A stretch of 64,000 nucleotides of DNA, taken from positions 25,369,548-25,433,547 of the forward strand of contig CM033109.1 of assembly GCA_019321725.1 (NCBI GenBank), in the 5' to 3' direction. The notes beneath the pieces were generated by a model. It was given only the letters and a program-made list of their open reading frames with translations, was not told the origin of the DNA and did no database searches. Shown piece after piece: positions 38,749-48,400 of the stretch. Position numbers and translations under genes: made by a program. The first letter of the stretch is position 1, and the number at the start of each line of letters is the position of its first letter. This stretch comes from Paulownia fortunei (taxonomy: Eukaryota; Streptophyta; Magnoliopsida; Lamiales; Paulowniaceae).

Positions 38749-39714
38749 GTGGTTGAATTGAAACCTTTGCCAGTTAATTTGAAATACTCTTTCTTGGGTG
38801 AGAATGAAACTTTTCCAGTAATAATTTCTTCCAAACTCGATGCATATCAAGAAGGTAAGTTGATCGAAACTCTGAAAATGCATAAGAATGCTTTAGGATG
38901 GACCATTGCTGATATTAAAGGTATTAATCCTTTCATTTGCACACATAACATCTATCTAGAGGAAAATGCTAAACCATCTAGAGAAATGCAACGAAGGTTA
39001 AATCCTAATATGAAAGAAGTAGTAAGAAATGAAGTCATTAAACTCTTAGATAATGGAATCATTTATTCTATTTCTGATAGCAAATGGGTAAGTCCTACTC
39101 AAGTTGTACCTAAGAAATCTGGAGTCACTGTAGTCAAGAATGAGAATGATGAATTAATTCCAACTAGGACTGTTACTGGTTGGCGAATGTGCATTGACTA
39201 TAGAAAACTCAACTCAGTCACTAGAAAAGATCATTTTCCATTACCTTTCATGGATCAAATTTTAGAAAGAGTTGCAGGACACAAATTTTATTGCTTTTTA
39301 GATGGATATTCTGGATATAATCAAATTGCAATTGCACTTGAAGATCAAGAGAAAACAACTTTTACATGTCCTTTTGGTACTTTTGCATATCGAATGATGC
39401 CTTTTGGATTATGTAATGCACCAGCTACATTCCAACGATGCATGCTTAGTATTTTTAGTGACATGATTGAATGTTTTCTTGAAGTCTTCATGGATGATTT
39501 TTCTGTTTTTGGTAATTCATTTGATGATTGCTTATCTAATTTAGAAAAGGTTTTGATCAGGTGTGAAGAAAAGAATCTTGTGCTCAATTGGGAGAAATGT
39601 CACTTCATGGTAACAACTGGTATTGTTCTTGGACACATTATTTCATCAGAAGGTATTGAGGTTGATAAATCTAAAATTGAGTTAATTGCCATTTGCCAAC
39701 ACCAAAGACTGTGA
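38749..39714 (+). pseudogene. Athila-like reverse transcriptase
   Basis: The longest uninterrupted piece of the element, 321 codons. Motifs in order: GWRMCIDYRKLNSVTRKDHF, FPLPFMDQILERVAG, YCFLDGYSGYNQIAIA (first catalytic Asp), TTFTCPFGTFAYRMMPFGLC, NAPATFQRCM, and VFMDDFSVFG with the paired catalytic Asp. All polymerase residues are intact. The frame is lost near 39690 by a one-base deletion in the connection to RNase H; sequence continues in other frames with the SF(L)GHAGFYRRFIKDFS block typical of the thumb. Confidence 0.95.
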
Positions 39715-40259
39715 AGGAGATTAGATCATTTTTTAGGACATGCTGGTTTTTATAGAAGATTTATCAAAGATTTTAGTATAATATCTAAATCTTTGTGTAA
39801 TCTTCTAACAAAAGACACTATTTTGAATGGACTGAAAACTGTGAAAATGCTTTGGTTAAGCTTAAAAGCATGCTTACGTCTGCTCCAATCATGCAGCCTC
39901 CAGATTGGACTTTACCTTTTGAAATAATGTGTGATGCTAGTGATTATGCTGTTGGAGCTGTCTTGGGACAAAGAAAAGATAAAAAACCATATGTTATTTA
40001 CTATGCAAGTAAAACTTTAAATGGTGCTTAATTGAATTATACAACAACTGAAAAAGAATTACTTGCTGTAGTTTTTGCATTGGATAAATTTCGATCTTAT
40101 CTTGTTGGCTCACCAATTGTTGTTTTCAGTGATCATGCAGCTTTGAAATATCTTTTGTCAAAAAAAGATGCTAAACCAAGACTGATTAGGTGGATTCTCT
40201 TACTCCAGGAATTTAATGTTACTATTCGAGATAAAAGGAGTAGAGAATGTAGTGGCTGA
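39715..40259 (+). pseudogene. Athila-like RNase H
   Basis: RNase H domain after the polymerase. MCDASDYAVGAVLGQR carries the first Asp, TEKELLAVVFALDKFRSYL the catalytic Glu, and FSDHAALKYLL the third Asp. A CAA codon has apparently become TAA at about 40029-40031 (YYASKTLNGA then stop), a C-to-T change of the kind expected at methylated cytosines. Further one-base shifts lie near 39730 and near 40230, where the frame passes to the integrase side. Confidence 0.9.
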
Positions 40260-40548
40260 TCATTTGTCGAGACTTGTTTGTGATGACTCATTTCAAACCA
40301 CACCTATTAATGACACTTTCCCTGATGAACAATTATTTAACGTTTCTATTTTACCTTGGTTTGCTGACATTGTTAATTTTTCTTGTGTGACAGGAAAGAT
40401 GCCATCACATTGGAACTCTCAAGATAAAAAGAAATTTTTAACTGAGGTTAAAATTTTTTATTGGGATGATCCATACCTATTCAAATATTGTCCGGATCAA
40501 ATCTTTCGAAGATGTGCGCCTGACAATGAGATAGGATTGAAAGATTGA
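40216..40548 (+). pseudogene. Athila-like integrase, N-terminal remnant only
   Basis: The sequence reads ENVVADHLSRL, the usual end of RNase H, then LPWFADIVNF and DPYLFKYCPDQIFRRCAPDNE, which in relatives precedes the HHCC zinc finger of integrase. After PDNE the similarity stops: neither HHCC finger nor the D,D-35-E core follows. The frame ends at 40548. Integrase inserts the cDNA, so a copy with this structure must depend on enzyme from another element. Confidence 0.85.
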
Positions 40549-41213
40549 GGATGCTTATGCACAAGGGCATTCCGGAGGACATACGATGGATAATTGAAGC
40601 AAAGGTAAGGGCAGGTGAGTTTTCACATGAGTTTCCAGATTTGCTTACTAGATACATGTCTGGTTTTGGTAAAAGCACATTTTCAAAAAAACGAAGGGCG
40701 AAAAAAAATGAAAGTTTGTCATATTGTGCTAGATGGACTTGCAACACAAAGTGTCGTTCTTTAGGAATGGTCTCTAAAAATCGAGAAGATAAACTTAAAT
40801 TCATTATGGATGGACTGAGTAAGGAGTCTTTAGATCACATAATATTGACTCTTGAGACGCATTCATGTGGATTGGTTACAACGTGCAATTCTTGATTTAT
40901 GGATCGTTTTCGAAATGAATATGAGCTTTATAGTCTTGGGAATCTGACATTAAAAGACCCTGTTTGCCAGTTTATAAGAAAACTTGATGGAAAGCATATC
41001 CTCGACCCAGAGGGCGTTTAAGCCGTTACTGGACGTAAAACCAGAGGAAGATGTGAGCCACAATCACAACTACATGTACATACACGTGGTAGTAGGTAAT
41101 TTTTAAATTTCGTATGTGTCCTTATTTTCAACCTTTGTGACAAAAGAAAAAGACATGCAATAAATGTATTCCCTGTTCACACCTCAATAAATATCACCGT
41201 ACTCACTCTATTT
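40549..41213 (+). other. Unrecognised insert between integrase remnant and LOG copy
   Basis: About 0.67 kb that I cannot match to integrase or to LOG. An open frame at 40545-40895 (116 codons, basic, starting around RMLMHKGIPEDIRW) and a short stretch after 40900 reading YSLGNLTLKDPVCQF look weakly protein-like. Other frames carry fragments such as HVDWLQRAILD. It could be part of a second captured gene, remains of another element, or upstream sequence of the LOG source. The last 60 bp before the LOG start (TATA-like AATAAATA at 41186-41193, then CTCACTC) could be original promoter or leader. No function is assigned. Confidence 0.6.
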
Positions 41214-41246
41214 TTGCACAACTTATTTTCAAAAAGAAAAAAAAAA

Positions 41247-41878
41247 ATGGAAGTTTCTTCAACTCGCAAATTTAATTCCATTTGTGTTTTTTGTGGATCC
41301 AATCTAGGAAAAAATGGTGAGTTTATAGGGGCAGCCAATAATCTTGGTAGAACTTTAGCAGAAAGAAAAATTCATTTAGTGTATGGGGGAGGCAGTTTGG
41401 GGTTAATGGGGAGTGTTGCTATTTCTGCTTATGTAGGAGGTGTCAAAGTTCTGGGAGTTATCCCAAAATGTTTAACAGTACAGAATATCACAGGTATGAC
41501 CATTGGAGATGAGCTGAAAGTGTCACACATTCAGGACAGAATGCCTAATATGTTAAACAATGCGGATGCATTCATCATTCTACCTGGCGGTTTTGGTACA
41601 CTAGAGGAATTATTCCAAATTGTCTCTTGGGCACAACTCAACATTCACCAAAAACCTATAGGTATTCTTAATGTTAATGGTTTTTATGATGGTTGCTATC
41701 TTTTGTAGATCATGCTGCAAAAAAAGGGTTTATTTCAACTTCTGCGAGAAGAATCATCATTTCTGCTCCAACACCTGACCAGCTGATTGATCAACTTCTA
41801 GCATATGTGCCAAACCTGATCCAGCCTTGGCCAATGTGGATTGGTCCAATAGGAACAATGGTCGAAAACGCAAATTGA
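41247..41878 (+). pseudogene. Captured intronless LOG-type phosphoribohydrolase, one frameshift
   Basis: Resembles plant LONELY GUY enzymes, which turn cytokinin riboside monophosphates into active free-base cytokinins in the cytosol. From ATG 41247 (after an A-run): SICVFCGSN at residues 11-19, LVYGGGSLGLMG at 44-55, GVIPKCL at 70-76, R98 in IQDRMP, and the signature PGGFGTLEE at 113-121. One missing base near 41694 shifts the frame and ends the first part at 153 codons; the remainder, [13 protein letters not shown] to TMVENAN, continues in another frame to TGA at 41876-41878. Total length of about 211 codons equals the family norm. No intron is present, whereas plant LOG genes are multi-exon (family knowledge), so an mRNA origin is likely. 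LOGs with NNADAF...LPGG and NVNGFYD form a divergent LOG-like group. Lying inside the LTR element, it would be co-transcribed from the LTR. Confidence 0.88.
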
Positions 41879-43659
41879 AATTGACTCTCAGTCTGTGATA
41901 CTTATTGTTAATGATTTTATCTAATAGTATGTGTGTTTTTTTTTTTGTTGTTGTTTCAGCTTTATTAGCCGCATTTCAGGTGATATCTTTCAAACTCTAC
42001 TTTCCTATCTATTTTTGACATTGGGGACAATGTCTCGATTAAGTTGGGGGGAGGGATAATTGATATCATGTCATGTATATTCAATGTGTTTTTTTTAGTA
42101 TTAAAAAATATAATAAAAAAAAAATAAAAAAAAATATATATATATATAAAAAAAATAAATAATCAAGCGTGTTTTTTTTATGGGTCCGTTGAAAGCATGA
42201 AAAAAAGGTGGCTGAGTAAAGGGTAATTGTAACACTCTTGAGACGCATCCCTATTTTTTGCATAATATGGCAGGTTTGTAAAGTTTTTAAACAAGTGTTT
42301 GTGAATTACCAATATATTTTTTTTGAGTCGTATAGGTTCTTCCAACTTCAATGATTAAAATTAAGCATGAATAATATGTTTTGATTGATGATGGGTGTTG
42401 TTTTGGACTTTGATGTTGTTATTTGGTTAATATATTTTTGCGATAATTATACTCAAATTTTATTTTGCACAAATAGTTATGTTATTTAGTGTGAAGACAA
42501 TCATGTCAAAATATATAGTTCTTATGCCCTTACTCTAATCATCACTTGAATCTTCAACATGTAGGGGTTGAGTATTAGAACTTTTACTTTTGGTCTGTCG
42601 AGGCGAACGATTGATAGTGCACCACTAGAAAAATGATTAAGGCATTAAGCTTTCTAGCACCATTGCCAAATCAGCTTGTTCCCTAATGATGTTTAAAGAA
42701 ACATCCCCCTAGTAAACCACTTTGAGCCTTACAATAAATAAATATTTTTTTTGTAACCATATCTTTTTACCTAGCCTAAATACACTATTATCCAACCTTG
42801 TTCTAAAAATGATTGGAGTTTAAGAGACATTCAATTGAAAGCTTGGACTTACAAAAGAAATTCAGGTTGGATAGAAGATAAGTGTGGGGAGTTCTCTATA
42901 TAAAAAAAAAAAAGAAAGAAAAAAAGAAAGAAAAAAAGAAAACAATATAAAAAAAAATTGCAAAGTGCTACAAGTTGCAACTAAAAATGAGATGTTGCAA
43001 GATGAATAAGAGGGTCCAATTCAATAACAATAGACTCCAGTGTGAAATTTGTGGAGTTGGAGAATTCTTCATCGATAAATTTTATGTCTCTGATTCCATG
43101 AAGTTTTTAGAACCTTTGTTGCATCCTATCCTTTTATTTCTTAGCTACATCACCACCCTTTGGCCCCATTACAACTTTGTTAAAGACCTTTTGATTTCGT
43201 GTGGTGCCTTCAGTGTAGTGGAGATTTGCACCAAAGGAAGAGCCTATGATGTTTAACTTTTCTGTTAGAGATTGGGTGATGGTTTTGTAAGGTTTTATGA
43301 GAATTCACTTATTTGAAACATGCATAGTTTCATCACTATTGACATTAACTGTCCACACACACACTTGAGTATGATTATTGTGGAAATGTATTAATTTTTG
43401 AATGACTAAGAGTTAAACTCAACACTTGTTTGATTTTATTTCCATATTACTTTGTTGCTTCACGAGAATAAAAGTTGGAAGATAGTTATTATAGGTGTTT
43501 ATAGGTATCACTGCTGGAAACCTTCACGAGACTATAACTCGTCCTCTATTGGCCACCTAGGGGTTTAAAGGCTTGTTGCATATGCTAAATGCAATCGTGA
43601 TTTCCTACGAAAGTGGATTAGTTTATATTTGTTTAAGCTTGCTCGAGGACAAGCAAGGG
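41879..43659 (+). other. Athila 3' non-coding region
   Basis: No credible gene. The first 100 bp may be LOG 3' UTR; there is no poly(A). From about 42010 typical Athila/Tat 3' sequence appears (ACATTGGGGACAATGTCTCG then AAGTTGGGGGGAGGGA). Low-complexity A+T sequence lies at 42085-42160 and an A/G-only stretch at 42900-42955. A 93-codon frame at 42975-43256 has no recognisable features. I see no envelope-like gene, which some Athila elements carry. The end holds GCTCGAGGACAAGCAAGG, common just before the polypurine tract in this group. Confidence 0.8.
42039..42056 (+). other. Internal polypurine-tract-like motif
   Basis: AAGTTGGGGGGAGGGATA follows ACATTGGGGACAATGTC. Athila and Tat-like elements often have such a second purine tract upstream of the terminal one. 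Whether it primes plus-strand DNA is unknown. Confidence 0.5.
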
Positions 43660-43676
43660 TTAAGTGTGGGGGAATT
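43660..43676 (+). other. Polypurine tract
   Basis: TTAAGTGTGGGGGAATT lies directly against the TG of the 3' LTR, the required position for plus-strand priming. Confidence 0.88.
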
Positions 43677-45282
43677 TGATAAGTGCATATTTTGACATAT
43701 TTTATATCAAATCCTTTATACTTTTCTTGCTTTATTCTTGTTAATATTCTTGTTTTATTAATGTTTTGTGTTAGGGAATAAATGGAAGCATGTTTTCAGA
43801 CTTGTGCAGTTTTTGTAATTTGAGCATAACTTCATGATCAAAGCTCTATGGACCTGAAGCTTGTTTCATTTGAAAGCCAAGAGATAGATGTACAACTTTT
43901 ATGTTGGAGGCTCAGCCCAATTCAGTCTTGATGATAGCAGAAAATTCATCCAAGTAATTCACAAAATGGATCACCAAAATTCGGATCAGAGTTCAGCCCA
44001 GTATTGACTTATTTTACCAATTCGGTTATATATCTTGAGCCCAAATTTATTTTGTCTGAAATTCGGATATGTTATACCCAAGAGGTAAATAAACAAGTTT
44101 GATGAAGACAAGATGGTGTGAAAATGTGTCGAAATGGTAAAACATAGGCTGCAAGTTGCTGCTGATGTTACAGGGCGGCTCTTGGACATGACTCAGTAAT
44201 TTGACCATATCTCCTTCATCCGATCGCCAAATTTGACAAAAGATATATGAAAATATATCAGCGTTGAAATATATACAATTTTTGTTCTTCACGTATCTTC
44301 AAAATCTGGCTGTATCTGACCGAAAAATGTAATTCAATTCAGTGGATGAGAAATTTGTGTAACAACTTACCAACTCTTGGCAACTAGCATACTACTTGAT
44401 TAACCCCTCCATTATTTGTTTGGCCTCTAGCTTACTCCAAGTACTATAAATAGGCCATGTATTCAGCTTGTAAAGGAGGGGGGAAAAGGGTTTCTTTAGG
44501 CTAAGTTATCTAGTTTGTATGTTTTCTAGTATTGTAAGTTTTCTAGTAGTAATAGAAATGCATTCTCTAGTTTCTCTTATATTTTTAGTCTTTGTTACTT
44601 TTATTATGTCTTTCTAAATTTTATTTTGCTGAGGAAAAAGGGTGAATCTCTTGATGGAGGAAGAGAAATGGTTATAAGGTAGAAATTGTTTAAGTATGTT
44701 GTATTATTATTATTATTTTTGATCTAAACCCTACTTGTTTTGTGGTGATTCTTGATTTATGTATCTCCAATGGCACAACAAATACTTGGGTTCATTTAGC
44801 TTATTGTACGGTTTTACCCCACCGACTGCTAATGTGAAACCTTGATTTGTTGTTGACGAAGGAGTACATAAATGCTTGATCCCATAAATAAGTGTTGGCG
44901 TTAAGAGATAATTTGCAATAGTAAGACAATATCATGATTACCTTATTGCATGAGTTACTTGATAATATCTTCCCATTGGAACCTTCATTATGTATGGATT
45001 CCAATTGTGGCAATTAATAGAGGTAAAAAGAATAAATAACCATTTCTCTATCCAAAACTCAAGAGTGGATCCCTAATCTTCAGTACTTTTATTACTTCGG
45101 TTTTTTCTTTAGTTACATCATACATTAATTGTTCATATATTTTTGATTCACATAAACTCCATCTTTTTATAAATATAAACTTGAATTCTTCAAACAACTT
45201 CCCTGTGATCGACCTCGGACTCACGAGAAATTTATTACTCACTACAACCTGCACTTGGGTTTGCAACCTTAAAGTTGTAGCA
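43677..45282 (+). repeat. 3' LTR of the Athila-like element
   Basis: 1606 bp, same ends as 34591-36201. Its TATA-like box is at 44445-44452. The five-base length difference equals the balance of the nine one-base indels that I counted, which supports the alignment. Confidence 0.95.
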
Positions 45283-45287
45283 CTCCC
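45283..45287. other. Target-site duplication CTCCC, right of Athila
   Basis: Identical to 34586-34590. LINE A ORF1 resumes directly afterwards. Confidence 0.95.
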
Positions 45288-46730
45288 CACCCCATTTATC
45301 AATCTGTCTCAAATGTTGTGCAATATTCCATCCTCTTGTCTATCTAAATTATGCTCTTCTTTTTTTCTTTTCTTGGAACGCTTTTTACTAAACATTTTCC
45401 TTTTTGTTAAGAGTATTCTCCTGGCAAAGTTTCAGCTTTATCAGTATGCTTTGGCTGTGCCCTATTTTCCTTGTTACCCTATGCCATCTGCTCAATTTGT
45501 TCACTGATTTGTGCTTCTGTGACTGAGTTCAAGTATTTGTTTTTGACATGTGCGATCCCCTCACTGTCCATTTCCAGAACATCATCCAAACCCCAAAACC
45601 TCATTTTCTGTTATCAAATTTTCTGCCAAAATAATGTCCCCAGTATGCACTTTATTATATGATTTAAATGGTTGTTTTCCTCTTATCATTTCCTTATGAA
45701 GTTTAGGTTCATTTTGATTAGGATTAACAAAGTTAAAAACAGAAACACCAACACTTACAACTCTCTCAGATTCACAAGAACTGCCATCTTCTTCAAACAA
45801 ATTATCCCCTTTCTCAATCAATCTACCAACATCATTTTCCCCCAACATATTTCCATCCTTCATCACACCATCCTCCCCCACTGGTGGATTACTATACTTA
45901 GAGCTCAGCCCAACCACATCAACAAGGTTTTGTTTAACCGATTCCTTACTTTATTTCTGGCAATCACCCTCTAGGGTTCCACTTCCTTACCTTTATTTGT
46001 AGCTGTTGATTTGATTGGACGAGGAACATTATAATTGCCATAACATGTAGAGGTATCATGTCCTAGATGCTGCAGTCCATGCCATAACGAGGAACGTTCT
46101 CATAGATAATCTTTTGTAAGATCATCTGTGAACCAATGCCAAGGTAAACACTATTCTTTAATGCATTTCTGAGATTAACTTCAACACAAATTTGAGCTAC
46201 ACTGAGTCGAGTTTTATTAGTAGTCCATCGATTCGAAGTGGCTTTCCAATCAATTCAGCAATTGCCTTGAGTGCAGGTTTGTCAAATAGGTGCACAAGCA
46301 ACTCTAGCAAATGAATCCAGACTAGGACTATGACTGATTCCAACTTTGGGTTGAATTGAGGCGACCACTTGAATATCTCATTGGAAATCCATAAAAAAAC
46401 CATATCCTTCGAAGCCATAACCTTGCATAATTTGCATCATTTGAAAAGACTATTAGGATATGCTTTAGATTTAAGACACAAACAGAATGGCCACCGAAAA
46501 GCTTTAGGGCAGCAAAGTGTTGGTATAACTGCTTCAATGGTGGCATCCTATGTGAAAATTTTCTAACCAGAGCAAATTGGAAAGGTTCCGAGAGTTTAAA
46601 GATTTCTAAGTCAGAGAATATGATTGCCTCAGTGTCTCAGTATGTGGTACGAGTGCCCAAAGCAGCTGGAGAATCAAGAATGAGAGATTTGCTGGTGGTT
46701 TTGAGGAGAAGGGATGGCAAAAGACGACAC
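45288..46730 (-). pseudogene. LINE A ORF1, N-terminal part (DUF4283 region)
   Basis: ORF1 of plant L1 elements binds element RNA. The region 46197-46546 contains the DUF4283-like core in two frames: FKWSPQFNPKLES, LVHLFDKPALKAIAELIGK and PLRIDGLLIK on one, HILIVFSNDANYARLWLR on the other; LINE D has the same order in 57744-58532. A degenerate zinc knuckle follows near 46030-46090: HLGHDTSTC is visible, but a shift separates it from the first cysteines. The frame 45582-45917 is an acidic and polar tail. At least three breaks; not translatable as one protein. The Athila element cuts it at 45287. Confidence 0.8.
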
Positions 46731-47483
46731 TACCCCTGCCTGCGCGATGACGGCGAATGAAGGTTTTGGCTATTTAGGCGCTGGGTTATGAATCAAAGAC
46801 TCGGGATGGTTGGGACAAACTAAGGTTGCCATGGGAGCAAGTGTGGATGACTAGGATTAAGAAATAGGTGAGTACGAAGATAGCAGCACCGATGTAAAAA
46901 TCCAACGGGTGTGCAGATTAACGGTGGTAGAAAAATACATGATTAGGGCACGAAGTAGTAGAACAGAGGAGGCTGGGGTGGGCACAATCAGGTCAATTAA
47001 GTTAGGGTAAATGTCTATCAGCCTAGCTGGGTGACTGAAAGAGGATTGAAATTAATGGGAAAGATGCTGGCAACTGTCGGAAGTGGAAATGGGTGCAAAA
47101 TCGAAGAGGGAAACCCTGAAGCAAAAATCAAAATATTAAGATAGTTGGTTGAAAGGGGAAGTGAGGGAGAGGTGATTAAGGGGTTCGAGAAGGTAAGAGA
47201 ATGGCACTGTCGCTAGCATAAATGGTCGGTGACGATGGGGAGCAGTCTGTAACTCTAGGGCTAAGAACGAAGGGGGTTCACTTTGGGTATGGGGATGAGG
47301 GCGCGAGGTAGAAGGTCCATGGTAAGGAAAAAAAGAGGGTTGATGGTTGTGATGTCGGCACTAGCACAATGGCAACGGTAGTAAAAACCAATGGGGACGG
47401 TGATAGGTAGGATTTGGACAGGGTTGAGGATAGAGAATTTTTTAGAGAGAAAAACAAGAGAGAATTTTTGGTTTTGTTTTTTT
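46731..47483 (-). other. LINE A 5' leader
   Basis: G-rich on the + strand and without open frames. It corresponds to 58745-59351 of LINE D. It ends (5' on the minus strand) with a TTCTCTC-type pyrimidine stretch, seen on + as AGAGAGAAAAACAAGAGAGAA at 47443-47463 and as a similar run at 59316-59339 in LINE D. Being shared, this marks the real 5' end of the family; beyond it telomere-type repeat begins at once. Confidence 0.7.
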
Positions 47484-47631
47484 TAGTTCAGGGTTAAGGG
47501 TTAAGGGTTAAGGGTTCAGGGTTTTAGGGTTCAGGGTTTTAGGGTTTAGGGTTTGGGTTTAGGGTTCAGGGTTCGAGTTTTGGGTTCAGGGGTTCAGGGT
47601 TCGGGTTAGGGGTTTTGGGTTTAGGGTTCAG
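47484..47631 (+). repeat. Telomere-type TTTAGGG block 2 (between LINE A and LINE B)
   Basis: About 148 bp of degenerate units: GGGTTAA, GGGTTCA, GGGTTTTA, GGGTTTA, GGGTTCGAG. It touches the 5' end of LINE A on the left and the T-run (A-tail on the minus strand, 47632-47640) of LINE B on the right. Confidence 0.93.
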
Positions 47632-47640
47632 TTTTTTTTT

Positions 47641-47798
47641 AATGAAAACACCCATTGGGGTGAGGGATTAAGGCGATGATCCCCAACCTATAGATATAAC
47701 CATCAATAATCAGTACAAGATATGTTACATGAATCCCTAGTGTAAATCAAAAATCGAAGGAGTACTACTCCTATACAAAAATGTACAAAATGCTAAAG
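47641..47798 (-). other. LINE B 3' UTR
   Basis: Shares GGCGATGATCCCCAACCT (47672-47689) and GAGTACTACTCCTATACAAA (47760-47779) with the other copies. Non-coding. Confidence 0.78.
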
Positions 47799-48400
47799 TC
47801 AGTGATGTTTGAAAGACAGGGTGCCATGCTGATCAAGTCTAATAAACCCTAATATATGTCCTGAAAGTTCTTGAGTCGTGAAGGTTCTCGATGAAGTAGT
47901 GTCGCAAGCTGCATTCACCAAAAAGTCAGCGACCCTATTGCCCTCTCGATAAATATGTGTAATGGAAGTAGTCATATAATGAACATTTTTGATATTAATA
48001 AGAAGGTCCTGTAATCGCCAATGTCCAAGAGCAGATGAACGGAGAATGTGGATGACAGCAAGTGCATCAATCTCGATCCATAGATGAGTGATGCCTCTAA
48101 TCATAGCTAACTGGAGTCCTTTATTGAGTGCGTACAACTCTAAAAAAATGCTGGATACAGGTCCAATGAAATCCTAAAAAGCTAAGATAGGATCTTCCAA
48201 GTAATCTCGGATAATACCTCCAGCTCCCGCACTCCCATCTGTTCCCCTGGAAGCACCATTTGTATTGAGTTTAAACCACCCTGACTGTGGTTTAGCCCAA
48301 TGTACCTATGTAGTCCTCTTTGTTTTACCTATGGTGAAGTGATATCCCAGTCGAGCTGCAATCCCTAGATCTCCTTGCCAAAGTATCGAAGTGAGTTTCC
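47799..48400 (-). pseudogene. LINE B ORF2, RNase H domain
   Basis: Open part 47799-48137 has FLELYALNKGLQLA (catalytic Glu), LWIEIDALAVIHIL (Asp), THIYREGNRVADFL (last Asp). Upstream, after a stop near 48176, the same frame contains GWFKLNTNGAS where active copies have LNTDGAA: the first catalytic Asp is replaced by Asn at about 48260-48275. The domain would therefore be inactive even without the stop. Confidence 0.83.

Larger units (their letters stand above)
34591..45282 (+). mobile_element. Athila-like Ty3/gypsy LTR retrotransposon with captured LOG gene
   Basis: Complete element of 10,692 bp with two LTRs, tRNA-Asp primer-binding site, gag, protease, reverse transcriptase, RNase H, the start of integrase, a foreign segment with a LOG-type gene, a long 3' non-coding part and a polypurine tract. 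Athila assignment rests on the polyprotein signatures (DLGAS protease, CIDYRKLN and FMDDF in the polymerase), the tRNA-Asp primer site and LTR size; this is family knowledge rather than a search result. Most of integrase is absent, so the element is non-autonomous as read. Aligning the LTRs by eye gives six substitutions and nine one-base indels. Confidence 0.93.
29781..47483 (-). mobile_element. LINE A, near full-length L1-type element split by Athila
   Basis: Minus-strand non-LTR retrotransposon in two parts, 29781-34590 and 45288-47483 (about 7.0 kb without the insertion). In transcription order: a 5' leader, ORF1 (DUF4283-like domain and degenerate zinc knuckle), then ORF2 with endonuclease, reverse transcriptase, zf-RVT and RNase H, and a 3' UTR ending in a short A-run against telomere-type repeat. 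The two parts match corresponding regions of LINE D at 52593-59351. Stops and frameshifts break every domain, so it is inactive as read. The CTCCC duplication flanking Athila shows the LINE was present first. Confidence 0.9.

Noticed and set aside
41247..41878. LOG as a functional host gene into which the retrotransposon inserted
   Set aside because: The sequence lies between LTRs of one element with matching TSD in LINE A; a host gene would be outside. It also has a frameshift and no introns.
41879..41960. LOG as a LINE-made processed pseudogene inserted later into Athila
   Set aside because: No poly(A) tract and no recognisable target duplication around it; integrase loss at the left border is better explained by capture during element replication. 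Not fully excluded.
42085..42160. A functional A/T-rich regulatory or matrix-attachment element
   Set aside because: Simple low-complexity A/T with a TA run; no evidence beyond composition.
42975..43256. 93-codon frame near the 3' end of Athila, considered as an envelope-like gene
   Set aside because: Too short, no signal peptide, no transmembrane pattern of envelope type and no recognised motif; it lies in the usual 3' non-coding part.
46731..47483. A host gene in the GC-richer leader of LINE A
   Set aside because: No open frame of note, and the region is matched by the LINE D leader at 58745-59351.
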